Source of the DNA: Anastatus disparis
Lineage: Eukaryota; Arthropoda; Insecta; Hymenoptera; Eupelmidae
Direction: 5' to 3'
DNA length: 64,000 bases
Assembly (NCBI GenBank): GCA_017163975.1
Contig: JAFFSR010000251.1
Location: forward strand, 7,316,001 to 7,380,000
Position 1 is the stretch's first letter. Each line of letters opens with the position of its first letter. Below, piece after piece: positions 1 to 13,018 of the stretch. The position numbers and the translations under genes are program-made. Under the pieces are notes generated by a model. It was not told the origin of the DNA. It saw only the letters and a program-made list of their open reading frames with translations, and did not search any database.

Positions 1-3000
1 ACTTTTATAATTTAACAATACTAGAGAGCTTATTTTAACTTGAATTATATTTATACATTTTAATGGACATTGTCAGTTATGTATGATAAAAAATGTATTT
101 TTAGCATTTTTACAATTCAGTTTTCTACCGTGCACTTTTAAAGTGCTATCAAAAAGAAAAAAAGAGAAAGAAAAGAAGGAATCTAGACAAAAGAAACATC
201 CAATTTACGATAATGCATTTTACACTACTATACGATGCATCGCGTACAAAGCACATTAAAAAAAAAAACAAAAAAGCAAAAAAAAAGAAACAAAATAAAA
301 GGGTCTCTGTGCGTTTCTCAATGGAAACATAGATTTAAACACAACAACTCGACAACAGCCCGAGCAACAGTAAAGTAAGAAACTAACATAATTACGGAGG
401 GCGTAGATTAATTAGAGGGAACTAGAGTTGCTACTTTGAATCTCTATAAAACTTCATGTGTATATACATGTCAGTTTTCTGTTTTATTTTTTTTTGTTCT
501 TTTTTTTGGGTTTATTTTCACAAACCAAAATCTACACACGCGTAAAAAAAAATTGTACAGTTAGATTAGCAAAAAATGTAAGTAATGTTTAATCTCGGGA
601 GCGAAAAAAATTTGGAAAACCGCAGATGTATATATATGTATGTATACAACGCCCTTTTTCGTTGATTTTTATCACCTTTTTTTTATTGTCGTATATGGAA
701 TTCTACCAGTGATAAAACTGAATCTGTTGACAGCTGCTGTTGTAATCTAAAGCCAAATAATAAGAGTTGCGAGAATACATATTAACTACTAATTTTTTCA
801 GTTTCGTGCTTTTTTTCATTTAGGAGAACAGACGCTATTATTAATGATTATGTGTACCGTAGTAGAATCATACATTGTTATAATACTGTAGGTTATTTTG
901 CTGTGATTATTTTTGTTGAAATATTTTTTCTAATGACAATAACTTAAATTTGAATAAATTTTCAATAATTAAATTTTAATTATTTCGTACATATGCTATC
1001 ATTTGTGTTTAATTCACATGTTACTTTGATATTTTGATATTTCATTATATACAAAAATGTTTTTCCTATTAATAATTACAAGCGTTTTATCAACATGATA
1101 TTAATACAGAATCTTAAATTAAACATGAAATTTTGTACTTTCAAACAAAACTCACATATACAGTTTTTAACTCAATTATTGTGATCTTAATTTACTGAAT
1201 TTTAGTTGATATTAAATTAAGGCTTTTCCAAAAGTAGTTAGCGTGCAAATTTGAATGCAGATAACTCTATTAATTACTTTCCCAAAGCGTTTGGTATTTC
1301 ATAAAAGGGTAAAAAAAGAAAGAAATAAAGTTGCAATTTATAGTTTTAAAACTATCAAAGTTTTTGTAAAGAAAATTTTTCAAATAAGCAAAAACTTTCT
1401 TTTTCTTTCTTTTTAAAATCATACGTCACACGTATACAAACATAAAAAGCGTCATCTCATCTTACGAGCACATACATTTAAGATGAAGAAAAATATTAAA
1501 ATGTAAAGTCATCTTTGAGTCCAACAAAATTTAAAACTACACACTGCTAAAAGGAAGAAGAAGAAGAAAAATAAAAAAAAGGAAAAAAATTAAAGAAATA
1601 AAGCACATGCATATATAAGCGTGTTAAAAAAATTTGCGCGGATAAACGTGTAAAAAGGATTTCTCTTACGTTAGCGTACATTAAAAAACTTTCTCATTAA
1701 TTTATGTAAATGAAAACTTCAAACATCCTTTTTACTTCTTTTTCTCTTTCTCTGGGCTTACTCGTATCTTTCTTCTTTATTTTTCACACCATGTAGAATG
1801 TGCGAAATTGGTTATAATAGTTCCTTCATCTTGGCTTTCTTAATTCTTTCATTTCTAAAGTATCACGCGCGCTTGCACATACTTATGTGTATGTGTGTGT
1901 AAATTCATGTACAGATACATGTAAAAGCAAGAGTAAACAAGCACGAAAAGGTCAAAGAAAAGAGATAAGTTTAAAAGAAACGAATAAATCATTTAAAAAA
2001 AAGGAGAAGAAAGAAAAAAAAGCAAAACTTATGAGCAGTTCAGGTTGAAGAAATGCCTTATTCCTTTCCTCTAGTAGCACTTTAACTTTAGCACTGCTTT
2101 TCATTTCTCTTTCTCTCATTCCATTCGCGTATATAAATCTTTCAACTTCTTAACGTTCCTTCGCCAGTCATTTCAGTTAAGGGAGGAAAGCGTTTCTTTT
2201 TTTCTTCTTTCTCTCTCTTTCTTCTTCTTCTTCTTTATTCTTTTGTATATATACGTATAACGGGCCGCGAAAGCGAGAGACCGCAGTAATTTTAATAATC
2301 TGGTTGCTCCGTCGTATTTCGTATAACGAGGAAGAGCGCCAAAGCGGTTACCCACCGACAGTCTTAAGAACATTCTTTCTTTATTTTTTTCTTCTTTTTT
2401 CTTCTTTTTTTCATTTTTATATTTTACTCCTCGTCGACATCGTCGTTCTTCTTTTATTTTACGGTATACGATTCTTATACTTTTCTAAGATGAAAACTAC
2501 GTGTTATTTTTTTTCTCTTCTTGTACTAAGCAAAAGTTATCTTTTCTAAAAGATTACGCGCGCACGAGCTATAGGTTACGCTCTTTTAATTTTCAGTCAA
2601 GTTCATTTATGATGCTTACCAGTAAAAAATGAAGATGTAATTTTGAACGTTGATAGTAAATTGACGTTTACTTATTATTGAAAAAATTCTTGATTACATT
2701 TTTATTCTTTAACTTTTTTTTTCTTGTTTAGGCTTTTAGTACAATTTGGTGAAATTTAACAATTCCAGGACCTGTTTCCCTTTAGCGTATACTGAAGCAT
2801 TACTTCCCGCTCTGATGCGATGAAATTCAGTTGAGATAGAAAAGTATTGGAAATATTTCAATTTCAATTACTTATCGCGTAATTCACTTTTGCAAAATTT
2901 TACTTTAAACTCTACGAATTTAATTTTAAAAATAATAATTTTAAATATAATTAAATATTTTATTGTGTATGTTAATTATTGACAGAAAATATTTAAATTA

Positions 3001-3194
3001 CATGAATATCCGATTTAATATAAATTTCAAATATTAATTTATTTATAATAATTAATTTTAAACGTATGTTACTTGTTAATTTCATTCAAGTTATCTTCGT
3101 TTGATTTTTTGAATTGTTTTTAAATAAGTTATACAAGATCATTTCAACTAAAAAAATAATTAAAATTTACGTTAATATACATTAAAACTTACAT

Positions 3195-3227
3195 CAATAT
3201 TCCATAATATATGTCAATATTCCATAA
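3195..3227 (+). repeat. Short direct repeat, 19-bp period
   Basis: CAATATTCCATAAT occurs at 3195 and again at 3214 with ATATGT-like spacing. Confidence 0.7.
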
Positions 3228-3436
3228 TTCTTCATATATACCTCATACTACTAGTATGTAAAATAAAATTTAAATTCGATGCTTCTTACGAAAAAAAATC
3301 AAATATTTATTAGGCGTGTCTTTTTTACAATTCTATTGAAATTTCGAAAAATTTCATTTAAATTCCATACAAAATATGAAAAACAGGTGAAAGGTCAAAC
3401 ATCGATTTGCGAGGCAAACGTGTGTATATGGATGGG

Positions 3437-3460
3437 AGTGTATGTATATATACATACACT
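3437..3460. repeat. Perfect 24-bp palindrome
   Basis: AGTGTATGTATA followed by its exact reverse complement TATACATACACT, with no spacer. It may simply be mirrored TA/TG microsatellite sequence. Confidence 0.8.
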
Positions 3461-4339
3461 AAGGTGATGTCACGAGAATCGGTTTGCAAAGAAAAGATAA
3501 GTTTTCAAACTATTTAAGAGAACTAGAATTACTTTAATAACTTGCAAACTTGCTTTGAATTTAAAAGCAAACTAATTAACTCGAAGAGTTTATGAAAACA
3601 GTGCACAGTAAGGGAAGAAAAAAATTATACCTTCAAATGGTCTTATTCTTGACTAAAATAGCTGACAGAAAATTCTAAAGATAGTTAATCATAATGAACA
3701 TTTAAAATAGATGCATACTATTTAAGTTAGAACTTATTTTTTTATAAGATTTTAAATTATAAATTATTTCAATTTAAAAAAAATCCATTGCTTGATGATT
3801 AATGTTTTCGCTATTTTTTTAGATTTTATTGATCCACTATGAGAAATTCTCTTTGAAATTAAATCTATTATTCAATTAAAAATTGTAATAAATTTATAAG
3901 ATGGGTTAATATAATGGACTTTTTTCTACAAATTGAAAACAGTTATTTCTTTCTTCACGTCAATTTGTATATTCTTTGGAATAAAACTAAATCCATTAAA
4001 AATGTTAAGAAAAAAATGTATTTACTTTAAAACTCTTTTATGAAACGAATAAAGGTGAGCCCAAAGATGTTTATTAATGAGCAAGCTATGGCAGAAACCA
4101 TATTCTCTATTGTATTTTCTTATAGCACTCAAAGGAAAAAAATACGAAAAGTAAGAAAAAAGAAGAAAAAATAAATAAATCCAATCCTCGCTATGAATGA
4201 ACGATGAATCAAGGAGTAGGTAGCTTTTCTTTTTCTCCCTGTGTGCCAAGATAAAAGCGTCTCTCTACACTGCTGCAAAGAGAGAACCCCGCGGAATCGA
4301 ATGAATTTCGCAAAAGATACGCGCTCATCCAGACATATA

Positions 4340-4359
4340 GACACACACACACACACACA
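4340..4359 (+). repeat. (AC)n microsatellite
   Basis: Ten AC units; shorter AC runs lie near 4730-4750. Confidence 0.93.
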
Positions 4360-4564
4360 GACATACACATCCCTTTTTCTCTCTCAGTTTTCCTTAAAAA
4401 GTACACGAAGTACCCCGATAAATAATGGCCAAGTATCGCGTATATCGATGCAGAAAAGAGGGAAAAAGATAGAAAAGAAGGAGAGGGAGAGAGTTAGAGA
4501 CAGTTTGAAAAAGAGAAAGAGAAAGATGGGACACGAAATTTATTTATGCGCCCACGTTGGACGT

Positions 4565-4587
4565 AGGAGGAGGAGGAGGAGGAGGAG
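4565..4587 (+). repeat. (AGG)n trinucleotide repeat
   Basis: Seven to eight AGG units; it creates an Arg-rich run in a spurious + strand frame. Confidence 0.93.
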
Positions 4588-6120
4588 CGAGAAAATAAAC
4601 TTGCTAGTGGCATTTTCCCTCGATCCGCTATTCGTCCTCTTCTTCTTTCTCACTCTCTTGTGTGACAGCTTTATGGCCGGGAAGTCCGTATATACTCTAG
4701 CACACGAGACCGATGAAAAGCTCATCCTTCACACACACACATACACACACGAATATACACCGGTATACATATACAGTATTTATACATATATAAACAAGAT
4801 GCATTAAGATAAGTCTACGGGATTACATATTGGATGCTAGAGCGAGAGCGAGAAGGAGAGAGAAAGGGCCGAGCTTTATATTCATAATAATGAGAATACG
4901 GCGGAGGTTTATATTGGATCTATATATTGCTTTTGATCTGTCTTGTTGGTGACAATATTCATGAGATGGATACACTATATTGCATTGTTGTATCGAAACA
5001 CTTTTTTATTTTTTTTTCCTAGTTTTTTGTATACATACAAGAGACATTGATTGTTACGGAAATGTAAAAGGATTCAAAAAAAGCATATCTATGTATTTGT
5101 CCCCTGTATAATATCTTTTATGCTGTACATGATTTAAGCGGATACCGTTTATTTTATTTCATAACGCGCATTTCTTTTATATTGTTTTTCAATTTTTTTT
5201 TTTTTTTTCGAGATGTTTGAAAAATTTTTATTTTTATGCATGGAGCTCTGTGAACGATGGTTTGATATTAATGCATTCTGTGTGTACCTGAAAATATAAA
5301 TTATTAGATGATTGCTAATTTATATATGTGAATTTTTGTTTTCTGCTTTTTTCTCCTTTATCTTTTTGTTATTTAATATGCGCTGTGAGTGACCCTTTTC
5401 ATGTAAATATTTAATACAGGGCTTACAAATGAATTGAATGTAAAAATGCAAGGTTGATTTACGTGACACGCTATAATTTAATGTCGAAATTCGAGACACA
5501 TAAATCAACATACATTTTTTATGAAATTTTTCTGTTTTTTTTAATATTTTTAAATTGCATGGAACGTGTGATAAATTATACATAAATATCTGGAAATGTA
5601 AACAAAAAAAAGGATTGAGTTTTTCCAGGATAATGCCAATTTTATGTTATTTTGACGTTTATTTAAAATTCGAACATAGCAGTATTATATTATTTCATAT
5701 TTAAAAATATTCGCGCATTACTAGTGCTTTTATTATGCTTTGTGTATCGTATCATATGACTGACTCTTGTTTAATTTTAATTTAATTTAAATATTAAATA
5801 ATCAGAAATTTTACAAAATCAAAAGAATAACAATACCTTTTATTTTTGACTTGAATAAAAAAATAACAAAATTTTTCCATATATTTTCAAAGATTAAAAA
5901 TCGAAAGATTACGAATAATCTAAAATCGAAAGCTTGCTCAATGTTTTAAAACTTAAAAAGGCTTTTAAAAGCAGTCTACGTATGCTATACACTCATGCGC
6001 TTCAAAACTCTTTATATATACACAAACACTGAGATCTTAGGGCATACTTTGCACCTTTCTAGCATCTCGTGTCTCGTCTTAACCACTTGAACGCTTCGAG
6101 GAGGCAAGCGCTACTCTAGT

Positions 6121-6123
<3 letters not shown>

Positions 6124-6162
<39 letters not shown>
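6124..6162 (+). repeat. (AT)n microsatellite
   Basis: About 19 uninterrupted AT units. Confidence 0.95.
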
Positions 6163-6166
<4 letters not shown>

Positions 6167-7726
6167 TCAGTTTTATCTTGATGACGATTTTGTCACTGTT
6201 AAAGCAGATAACAAAAACATTTTTTTGAAATTGAAAAAGAAAATAAAAAAATAAAAATATAATTGCAGACATTAATAGCAAGTTGATGGTAAGCTTTAAG
6301 AAAAACGTACAATAATGACAGACTGTTTGATAGTACGATGAATAGGAGGGTGGAAAATGAGTTTGTTGCTAAATATTTTTCGTTAAGTACAAAAGAGAAG
6401 AAAAAAAATGAAAGAGGGGGTGGTTTGAGAAAACTGACTAATGAGAGAACAGAGTGACTGGCAAGATATTTAAATGAGAAAGAAAATCATTCTTTTTTTT
6501 CTTTCTTCTCTGTCCCTTTCTTTTTTTCATTTATTACTTTCCCTTAGATTTTTTTGAATGTTTTTTCTTGAATAATTTTAAAAGAGATTAATTAAATTCA
6601 AAATCAGTAACAATCAGGGTTGAAATGAAGTGTTTCAAATTTAGAAAATAAATGTGGTTTTAACGATTGTTTTGTGTTACACCCATCCTTTTCTTTTTTA
6701 TTCATTAATTATTATACTCAATCTCTGTTGTCATGAGCAATTGTTTATTTAACAGAATCTTTTTATTTTATTGCTATTGTTCATATAAAGAATTGATAAA
6801 TATTGCTAATTTGAAAAAAATGATTATTAAATATTCCTCTAATTATTCTTTCCTTATTAATAAAAGTTTGTGGTAAAAAAAGTATAAAAATTACTTATGA
6901 ATAAGAAGTATTTTTAGAAAACATGAGGATATTAAATCTTTTATAATCCATTGAAATGTAGTCGCTCTTATTAGATCCCAAGAATAAAAGCCATCTATAA
7001 AGATGTTTTTTTCATTGGTAATCCGTTATTCAAGATCACAAGGAGAAAAAAAAGGTCTCCACACATATCCATAAAGGATACACTTTACTTGATAGCACGA
7101 AGAAAAAGTTGGGTTTCGCAAAGAGCACATCAATTCTCTTTAAATTTTGATCCATTTCCCCCTTTTTTTTTATTTCTTTTTTTTTTTATTTTCATACACA
7201 TGCCCACGTAAATACTTTTCTTCGTTCGAAAACTTAAATCTTCTCTTGTTACACAATATTTTAACTTTGAAATATATTATAACTAGTATTTCAATAAAAA
7301 AAGAATATATCAAAATAAATTCCAAAAAAGGGTGTGTTTACAATTTGTCGATTCCACGTGTAATGGTATACGTAATATTGCTTTTGGTTTAGTCAATTTT
7401 CACCAGAATCTTATAATACGTTACGGTATGAGAAATGACTTTATGGATTTTGACAAATAACAAAAAATAATTACATCTTGGGAAAATGATCGATCATGCG
7501 AAATGAGATTTCTCTTTTCTACACATCTGCTTTATTTTTTCCGGGCATATTCCACGTGTATTAGTTATATGTTATAAACAAGTTTTTTTTATATGTGAAA
7601 AAATCGTAAGATGTTATTTATAAATTTAAATATCTCGTAGGGCAAATTTAAAAATATAATATAATGAAAAAAAGTAATACGTATACATCAAAATGAAATT
7701 TAATTGTTTTTTGTTATAATATTTAG

Positions 7727-7964
7727 CCCTCAGAGAGGCAAACTAAAATCATGACATTAAGTAACAAGCCAGCCCTGAGAAGCCCGACTGAATTTCAAAC
7801 TTCTTTCCGTTTTTAAAACTAAAAAAAAAACAGTTCATTTTCTTTTTCAATATTATTTTTATAATTATATGCTTTTCGAACAAAAATAATAATGATTTAG
7901 TATCAATGGAACATAATAATCATAAAATTAACAAGAAAATCGTAACCATCTGAGTCTCTGAGGT
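7727..7964. repeat. Possible small inverted-repeat element
   Basis: CCCTCAGAGAGGCA (7727-7740) and the reverse complement of 7951-7964 (ACCTCAGAGACTCA) match at 11 of 14 positions and bound 238 bp of AT-rich sequence. A second weak inverted pair (GCCACTTTAAGGGTTAATAT at about 7972 and ATATTAACCTTTTTTTGGGC at about 8086) follows directly. Boundaries and family are unknown. Confidence 0.25.
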
Positions 7965-8226
7965 CCAAATTGCCACTTTAAGGGTTAATATCTTGAAAAA
8001 AAGATAGTGTTGTTTTGTCAGATAAAATTATGATGTCAAAACGTCATTCAGACAATATTCGCCAAAATTATCATTTGTTATGGTAATATTAACCTTTTTT
8101 TGGGCATTCGTAATGTGTAATTTGAAAATCTGTTTGATATTAATAAAACACAAAATTATATAATTAAATATAATAATTTTTTTTACCGTATTTTATATTT
8201 GAAGGTTAATATATTCAATTGTGAAG

Positions 8227-8253
8227 TATATATATATATATATATATATATAT
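8227..8253 (+). repeat. (TA)n microsatellite
   Basis: About 13 uninterrupted TA units. Confidence 0.95.
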
Positions 8254-8626
8254 TTTATTATTAAGAAAATTGCATTTGCTAACCATTTAGAGAGAAAATG
8301 CACAAAGCACGATTAATTCAGACGGATTCAAGCAGGGTCATTATTTCTTGCATGCAATAGTCTCATAATAGTACGTTAAATTATAAGTACAAAATTGTGT
8401 ATTGAATTGCACTTTTTTTTTCTTTTTTTTTCAAATTGTATTATTATTTAAGTAACAATAATAATTCCGTCTCTTCACTCAACCTAGATTCTTTTCTTGA
8501 TTTTACGATGTACTTATCTCTTTTATTGAACTCAATTCATATAACAAATATTATTTTTATATAAAAAATTACAATTCATAAGATATTTATTATGAAATTT
8601 CATATTGAAATTTTAATATTAAACAA

Positions 8627-8646
8627 ATGTGAAAAAATTTTCACAT
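8627..8646. repeat. 20-bp near-perfect palindrome
   Basis: ATGTGAAAA and TTTTCACAT are exact reverse complements separated by AA. Confidence 0.7.
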
Positions 8647-9723
8647 TATAAATGCTTATAGAATATCATTAAAAATCATATTATTATTGTAATTAAAAAT
8701 ATGTGAAAAAAGCAAACGTCTGATAATTACGTATAATGGTAAATTAATTATCGGAATTGCGCTCGCAACATTATTATTTAATTCATTATTGATAAAAAAT
8801 GAACATATAATCATGGTTAAATTAATAAACTCCAAGTCATTTACAGAACATTTGATATTTCTGTAAAATCGAAAAATATATACGAGAGAAACAGAAATAA
8901 AGAAAAAATAAATGAACGTTATCGATGATTACATCAATGACATACAAAAAAAAGTGCTCGTAATTCATTTGCTGTTTAAGTATATAAGAAAAAAAAGAAA
9001 AAAGAAACGCAAAGTGATACCTGATCATCGCATTTATTTTCGTATATATAATAATAATAATCATAGTAATAACAATAACAATAACAATAGTATGTCAACA
9101 AAGAGAGAAAAGAAAAGAAATAAAATAAGTAAGCGTGGGAAGGGAAGAGAGAGAGGGGTTAAAGAAAAAGAGAAAGGAAGATAGGAAAGAGCTTCGGATC
9201 ATTTATCGTACATAACATAGAAAATGGAACCATCAGGGAGCAAAGTATAGAAGTGAGAGAATGAAAAAAAAGGATGGGGGAGCGAAAAGAGAGAAAGTAG
9301 ATAGCAAAACCGTTCTTACAGAACTAACAACGACTATATATTTTTTTGTAACCCGCAGTCACGATGGCTTGCCGTGCTTTAGCTCATTTTTTTTCTTCTT
9401 TCTCTCTTCCTTACTTACTCTCTCTTTTCACTCTTCAGAATGATCCCTTTTCTATCTCTTTTTTTTTATTTTTTTTTTTCGATGTCGAAGCAAGAGCTTT
9501 TCCTCTTACCGTATAAACGCGTTAAGCAATTCTTCTTCTAAAGCTACGCGTATAACTATATAATCTAAACAAAAAAAAGCTGTACCCCTATAATCTGAAA
9601 GTGCAAATTGTTACATAGGGTAGGAGAGGAGAAGAGAAAACAAATCAGTTACAGATTTCTAGTATACGTTTACTTTTAGTCTTGCGGAACTCTGTTAATT
9701 TGTTATACATTACCAAAACTTTT

Positions 9724-9725
<2 letters not shown>

Positions 9726-9774
<49 letters not shown>
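9726..9774 (+). repeat. (TA)n microsatellite, longest AT tract
   Basis: About 24 uninterrupted TA units, likely length-polymorphic. Confidence 0.95.
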
Positions 9775-9778
<4 letters not shown>

Positions 9779-11269
9779 TTATAAATATATTGAAGGGAAA
9801 TTAGATATATGTGTATACAGAGATTAAGGGGATAGATAAAAAATATTTTCATGACATTATTCATTTAGGCTTCTTATTCCGAAATTATGTGATTTTTTTA
9901 GATGACCACCATTAGATAAGGTTTTATGATTTCATTGCTGTCAATGATTTGGGTTTGATAAGAGGAAGCTTATGAATATACGGAAATGACTATTTTTGTA
10001 TGCTTAACATTATATTTAGTATCTAAAATTTCGACTTGAAAATCTTCCACTACTTTCCAACGCATCCTATATTTATTAAAATAACATTTTTTATCGTACT
10101 GATCGTTAATATTTTATTTGAGTAATAAATATAAAGTCAATAAAACAATATCTTTTAAAAAAATCTCTCATTTTGCTTTTGCCATGAGATCAGCAATTAA
10201 ATTTTTTATCTTCTTATTGTGATTCAACGATGCAAAAAAGTATCTACAACATATTTATAAAATGTCAATTATTTCACAATAATGAAAAAACCTTGTGTAT
10301 AAAAATATATACATTTATTTGGCGATGCACTTCCATGAGCATTATTTACTAATGACTTTTAGTGTACTTTTTTTCTTCCTTTCTTTTACAGTGTACAACA
10401 ACAAAAACACACACATACATGCCCACACAATATATGGGTGCGCGTATATGTACACACATGTTCGAAAATTTTTAACATCGCCTTTACTTTACAAAGATGT
10501 GCACATGCTTTAGGGAATAAAAGATTTTACTTGAGTGGAATGCTTTTTTTTTAATCAAAGAATGGAAATATTTAAAAATGAGATACTTCTAGAAATAAAT
10601 ACATGAAATGGAAGTATTTTTTTATTCTAAAGAATTTGTAATCATTCTATACGTAATTATTTTTTTTTAATTTGTGAAAATTTACAAAATATTTTAGAAA
10701 AATTTAATTCGGGAATCTATGATGGAATGTAATTAAATCTTTAACTAATATTACTTCATAAAATAGTTAATTTAATTATTTCTTAAATTTAATTTTTATT
10801 TAAAAGTGCTTAAAAATAATTTAAACAATTGAAAATTAAAAATCCAATATCCGATTGTGATTTTCATTGTTTATAAGCCGTTAAAAAGATATTAGATTCA
10901 AATAATTGATGCGATCAATCGGACTTTATCTTCTTTTTCGTTTCTGCATCACTATAATTTTCACGTCGAGTCTATTGTGCATGCAAACTCTCTAAAAAGA
11001 AAAAAAAAGAACTTTTACGAATTGCGCTGTTAGAAGCAGTTGTAAGCGCTCCAGTAAACTCGAGGTCGAATCGTTAGTGCACGTCATTATTCGTTAATTC
11101 AAGTTATTACACGAGTGCTAAAAAAAATAAAAAAAACTGATAATAATCAAATATACAAGTAAAAATTTTCTATAAAATTAACGAACGGAATAAAAAATTA
11201 CGAATTAATCAGTTAATTTGTTTCTGATTGGAATTTTTTTATGAAACCAATAATTTTTTTAATTCAGTC

Positions 11270-11706
11270 TAACACTCAATTTTTTAAAAGCTATGAGCAG
11301 TTTTGTCTAAAGTTTAAGGATTTTTATAAAAAGTTTAATTCGTAAAAATCTTTTGTTCAATTTCTATTCTTTATTTTTATTCAATTTCATTTGTTTAAAA
11401 CTTTTGCACAAATTGAGCTTTTTTGACAAATCTTGTTTTGAAACGAAAGATTTTGATTTCAAAATTTATATACTATTGGTGAAAATCTAATATAATAATT
11501 AATTCTATAATTTAACGATTTTAAAAGAAATGCGAATTATTTCAAAAAGTATAATAATTCGAATAAAATTGCCCATACTTGAAAAAATATCAAACGTCGG
11601 ATCGAATAAATACGACTTTTTTTATCACTTTTAATGAAAAAAATATATCAGAGTTAAAAGAAAATCTTGAACCTAAAGATGAAATAGTCTCCTTATGAGT
11701 TCACAA
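11270..11706 (+). mobile_element. Diverged relative of the 18.9-kb foldback element
   Basis: Two blocks align in order with the 18.9-kb element: 11410-11463 (TTGAGCTTTTTTGACAAATC, then GAAAGATTTTGATTTC) with 19228-19282, and 11625-11706 (AAAAGAAAATCTTGAACC, then AGTCTCCTT) with the right arm of that element. About 68 extra bases lie between the blocks. The left arm is not recognisable, so the left boundary given is a guess. Confidence 0.4.
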
Positions 11707-11851
11707 AATAATAAAAAAAAGATTACGAAGATGATCTTTCTCTTATTGCTCTTTTCCATTAAAAATACAAATTGTGACTGATCACATTGTATATGCATTA
11801 TGTTCTTTTCATATTTACATTAAAATTTATTTATTTATTATATTTATATTT

Positions 11852-11869
11852 TATATATATATATATATT
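11852..11869 (+). repeat. (TA)n microsatellite
   Basis: Nine TA units within AT-rich sequence. Confidence 0.85.
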
Positions 11870-13000
11870 CATTCAGTTATTATTAATATTAATAAAATAA
11901 ATTTTTTTCTGTTTCAGGTCAGTATTATAATCTTTCAAATAAAATTGTCATTCAAACATGATAAGCATATCGGATAGAACATTGTAAGTGTACAAACAAC
12001 TTTATGTTAAGACTAAAATGAAATCTGCATTGTTTTATAATATCATCTTTGTTTTGAAACAATAGAATTTTAATATTAATTTCAACTTGACTTCGAAAAA
12101 TAATAAAAAATAATAAAAAATAGTGAAATATAACGTATTATGTTGTGTAACTTAATTTTAAATTACTGCACGTCTGGCTAATCCAGATTTTAACTACTTA
12201 CAGAATTCGCTAAATCTAAAAATAATTTCCATAAGTTAAACTCCGAGAGCTTTATTTCAATGAAAATTGTAAAAATAATACGTATAGCTATTTCAAAATA
12301 GAAACTTTAGATTATTAATATTTTAAATAACTAAGACAAAATTATCTTCTCATCAAATGAAACAAGTTTCTGAAGCATTAATGACATTCATGAACTGACA
12401 AATCAATAAGTTATAATAATATAATCAACATATTCTTAAATAAAACTCTTTTTAAAATTAGAATAAATTTATGCATTATTAATCAATACTTATAAATTTA
12501 TTTACAATAAATTTCATTCGACCTTATTAAAATAATTTGTACATATGAATTATTTAATTTGAATTAAAAAAAGAAAACTAGATTGACAAACGTTATTTTC
12601 TTTTTAAAAATAATTCATCATTTTATTAATGAAATGTATTTAGACTTTGGGAATGTTCATAAATTATTTTAATGATGCTATACATAAATTGTCTTTAAAT
12701 TTAAGATTTCTCGTAATCAAACTTATATAATATCCACCTACAACGTTAACGTATATGGGTTACCTAATTTCTCTTTCACGTAGTTCGAAGAACCTCACCA
12801 TCTTCAATCGAACACAAATGCGCGAGATCTCAAGATGTAACTTTGATTTCTCTCTCTCTCTTTCTTTATTTAATTCTCTCGCTCTCTGGCACTGCAGCTA
12901 TAAGGTCTCGACGTTAATGTATGAACTCATGTATACGCACATGGACACACATACATAAGCGCGCATTGACTCTCATATAAGCGTCGTATTCCAAAGTGTT

Positions 13001-13018
13001 GACGACGATGACGACGAC
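13001..13018 (+). repeat. (GAC)n-like trinucleotide repeat
   Basis: GACGACGATGACGACGAC followed by AGTAGCAGTAGG, an imperfect trinucleotide run. Confidence 0.85.

Larger units (their letters stand above)
1..6123. other. Gene-free AT-rich stretch with simple repeats
   Basis: No exon-like sequence found. Contents are poly-A/T runs, a pyrimidine tract at 2195-2240, a short direct repeat and palindrome near 3.2-3.46 kb, and AC/AGG/GA tracts at 4.34-4.87 kb. The long + strand frame at 4241-4807 starts at GTG and is built from these tracts. Confidence 0.6.
6163..11269. other. Gene-free AT-rich stretch
   Basis: Two TA microsatellites, weak inverted repeats at 7.7-8.1 kb, and a purine-rich block at 9.10-9.31 kb followed by a pyrimidine-rich block at 9.38-9.48 kb. 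No exon-like sequence was seen on either strand. Confidence 0.6.

Noticed and set aside
4241..4807. 188-codon + strand frame, the longest in the window
   Set aside because: It begins at GTG and consists of translated GA, AGG and AC microsatellites (Lys/Arg/Glu and His-Thr runs) with no domain.
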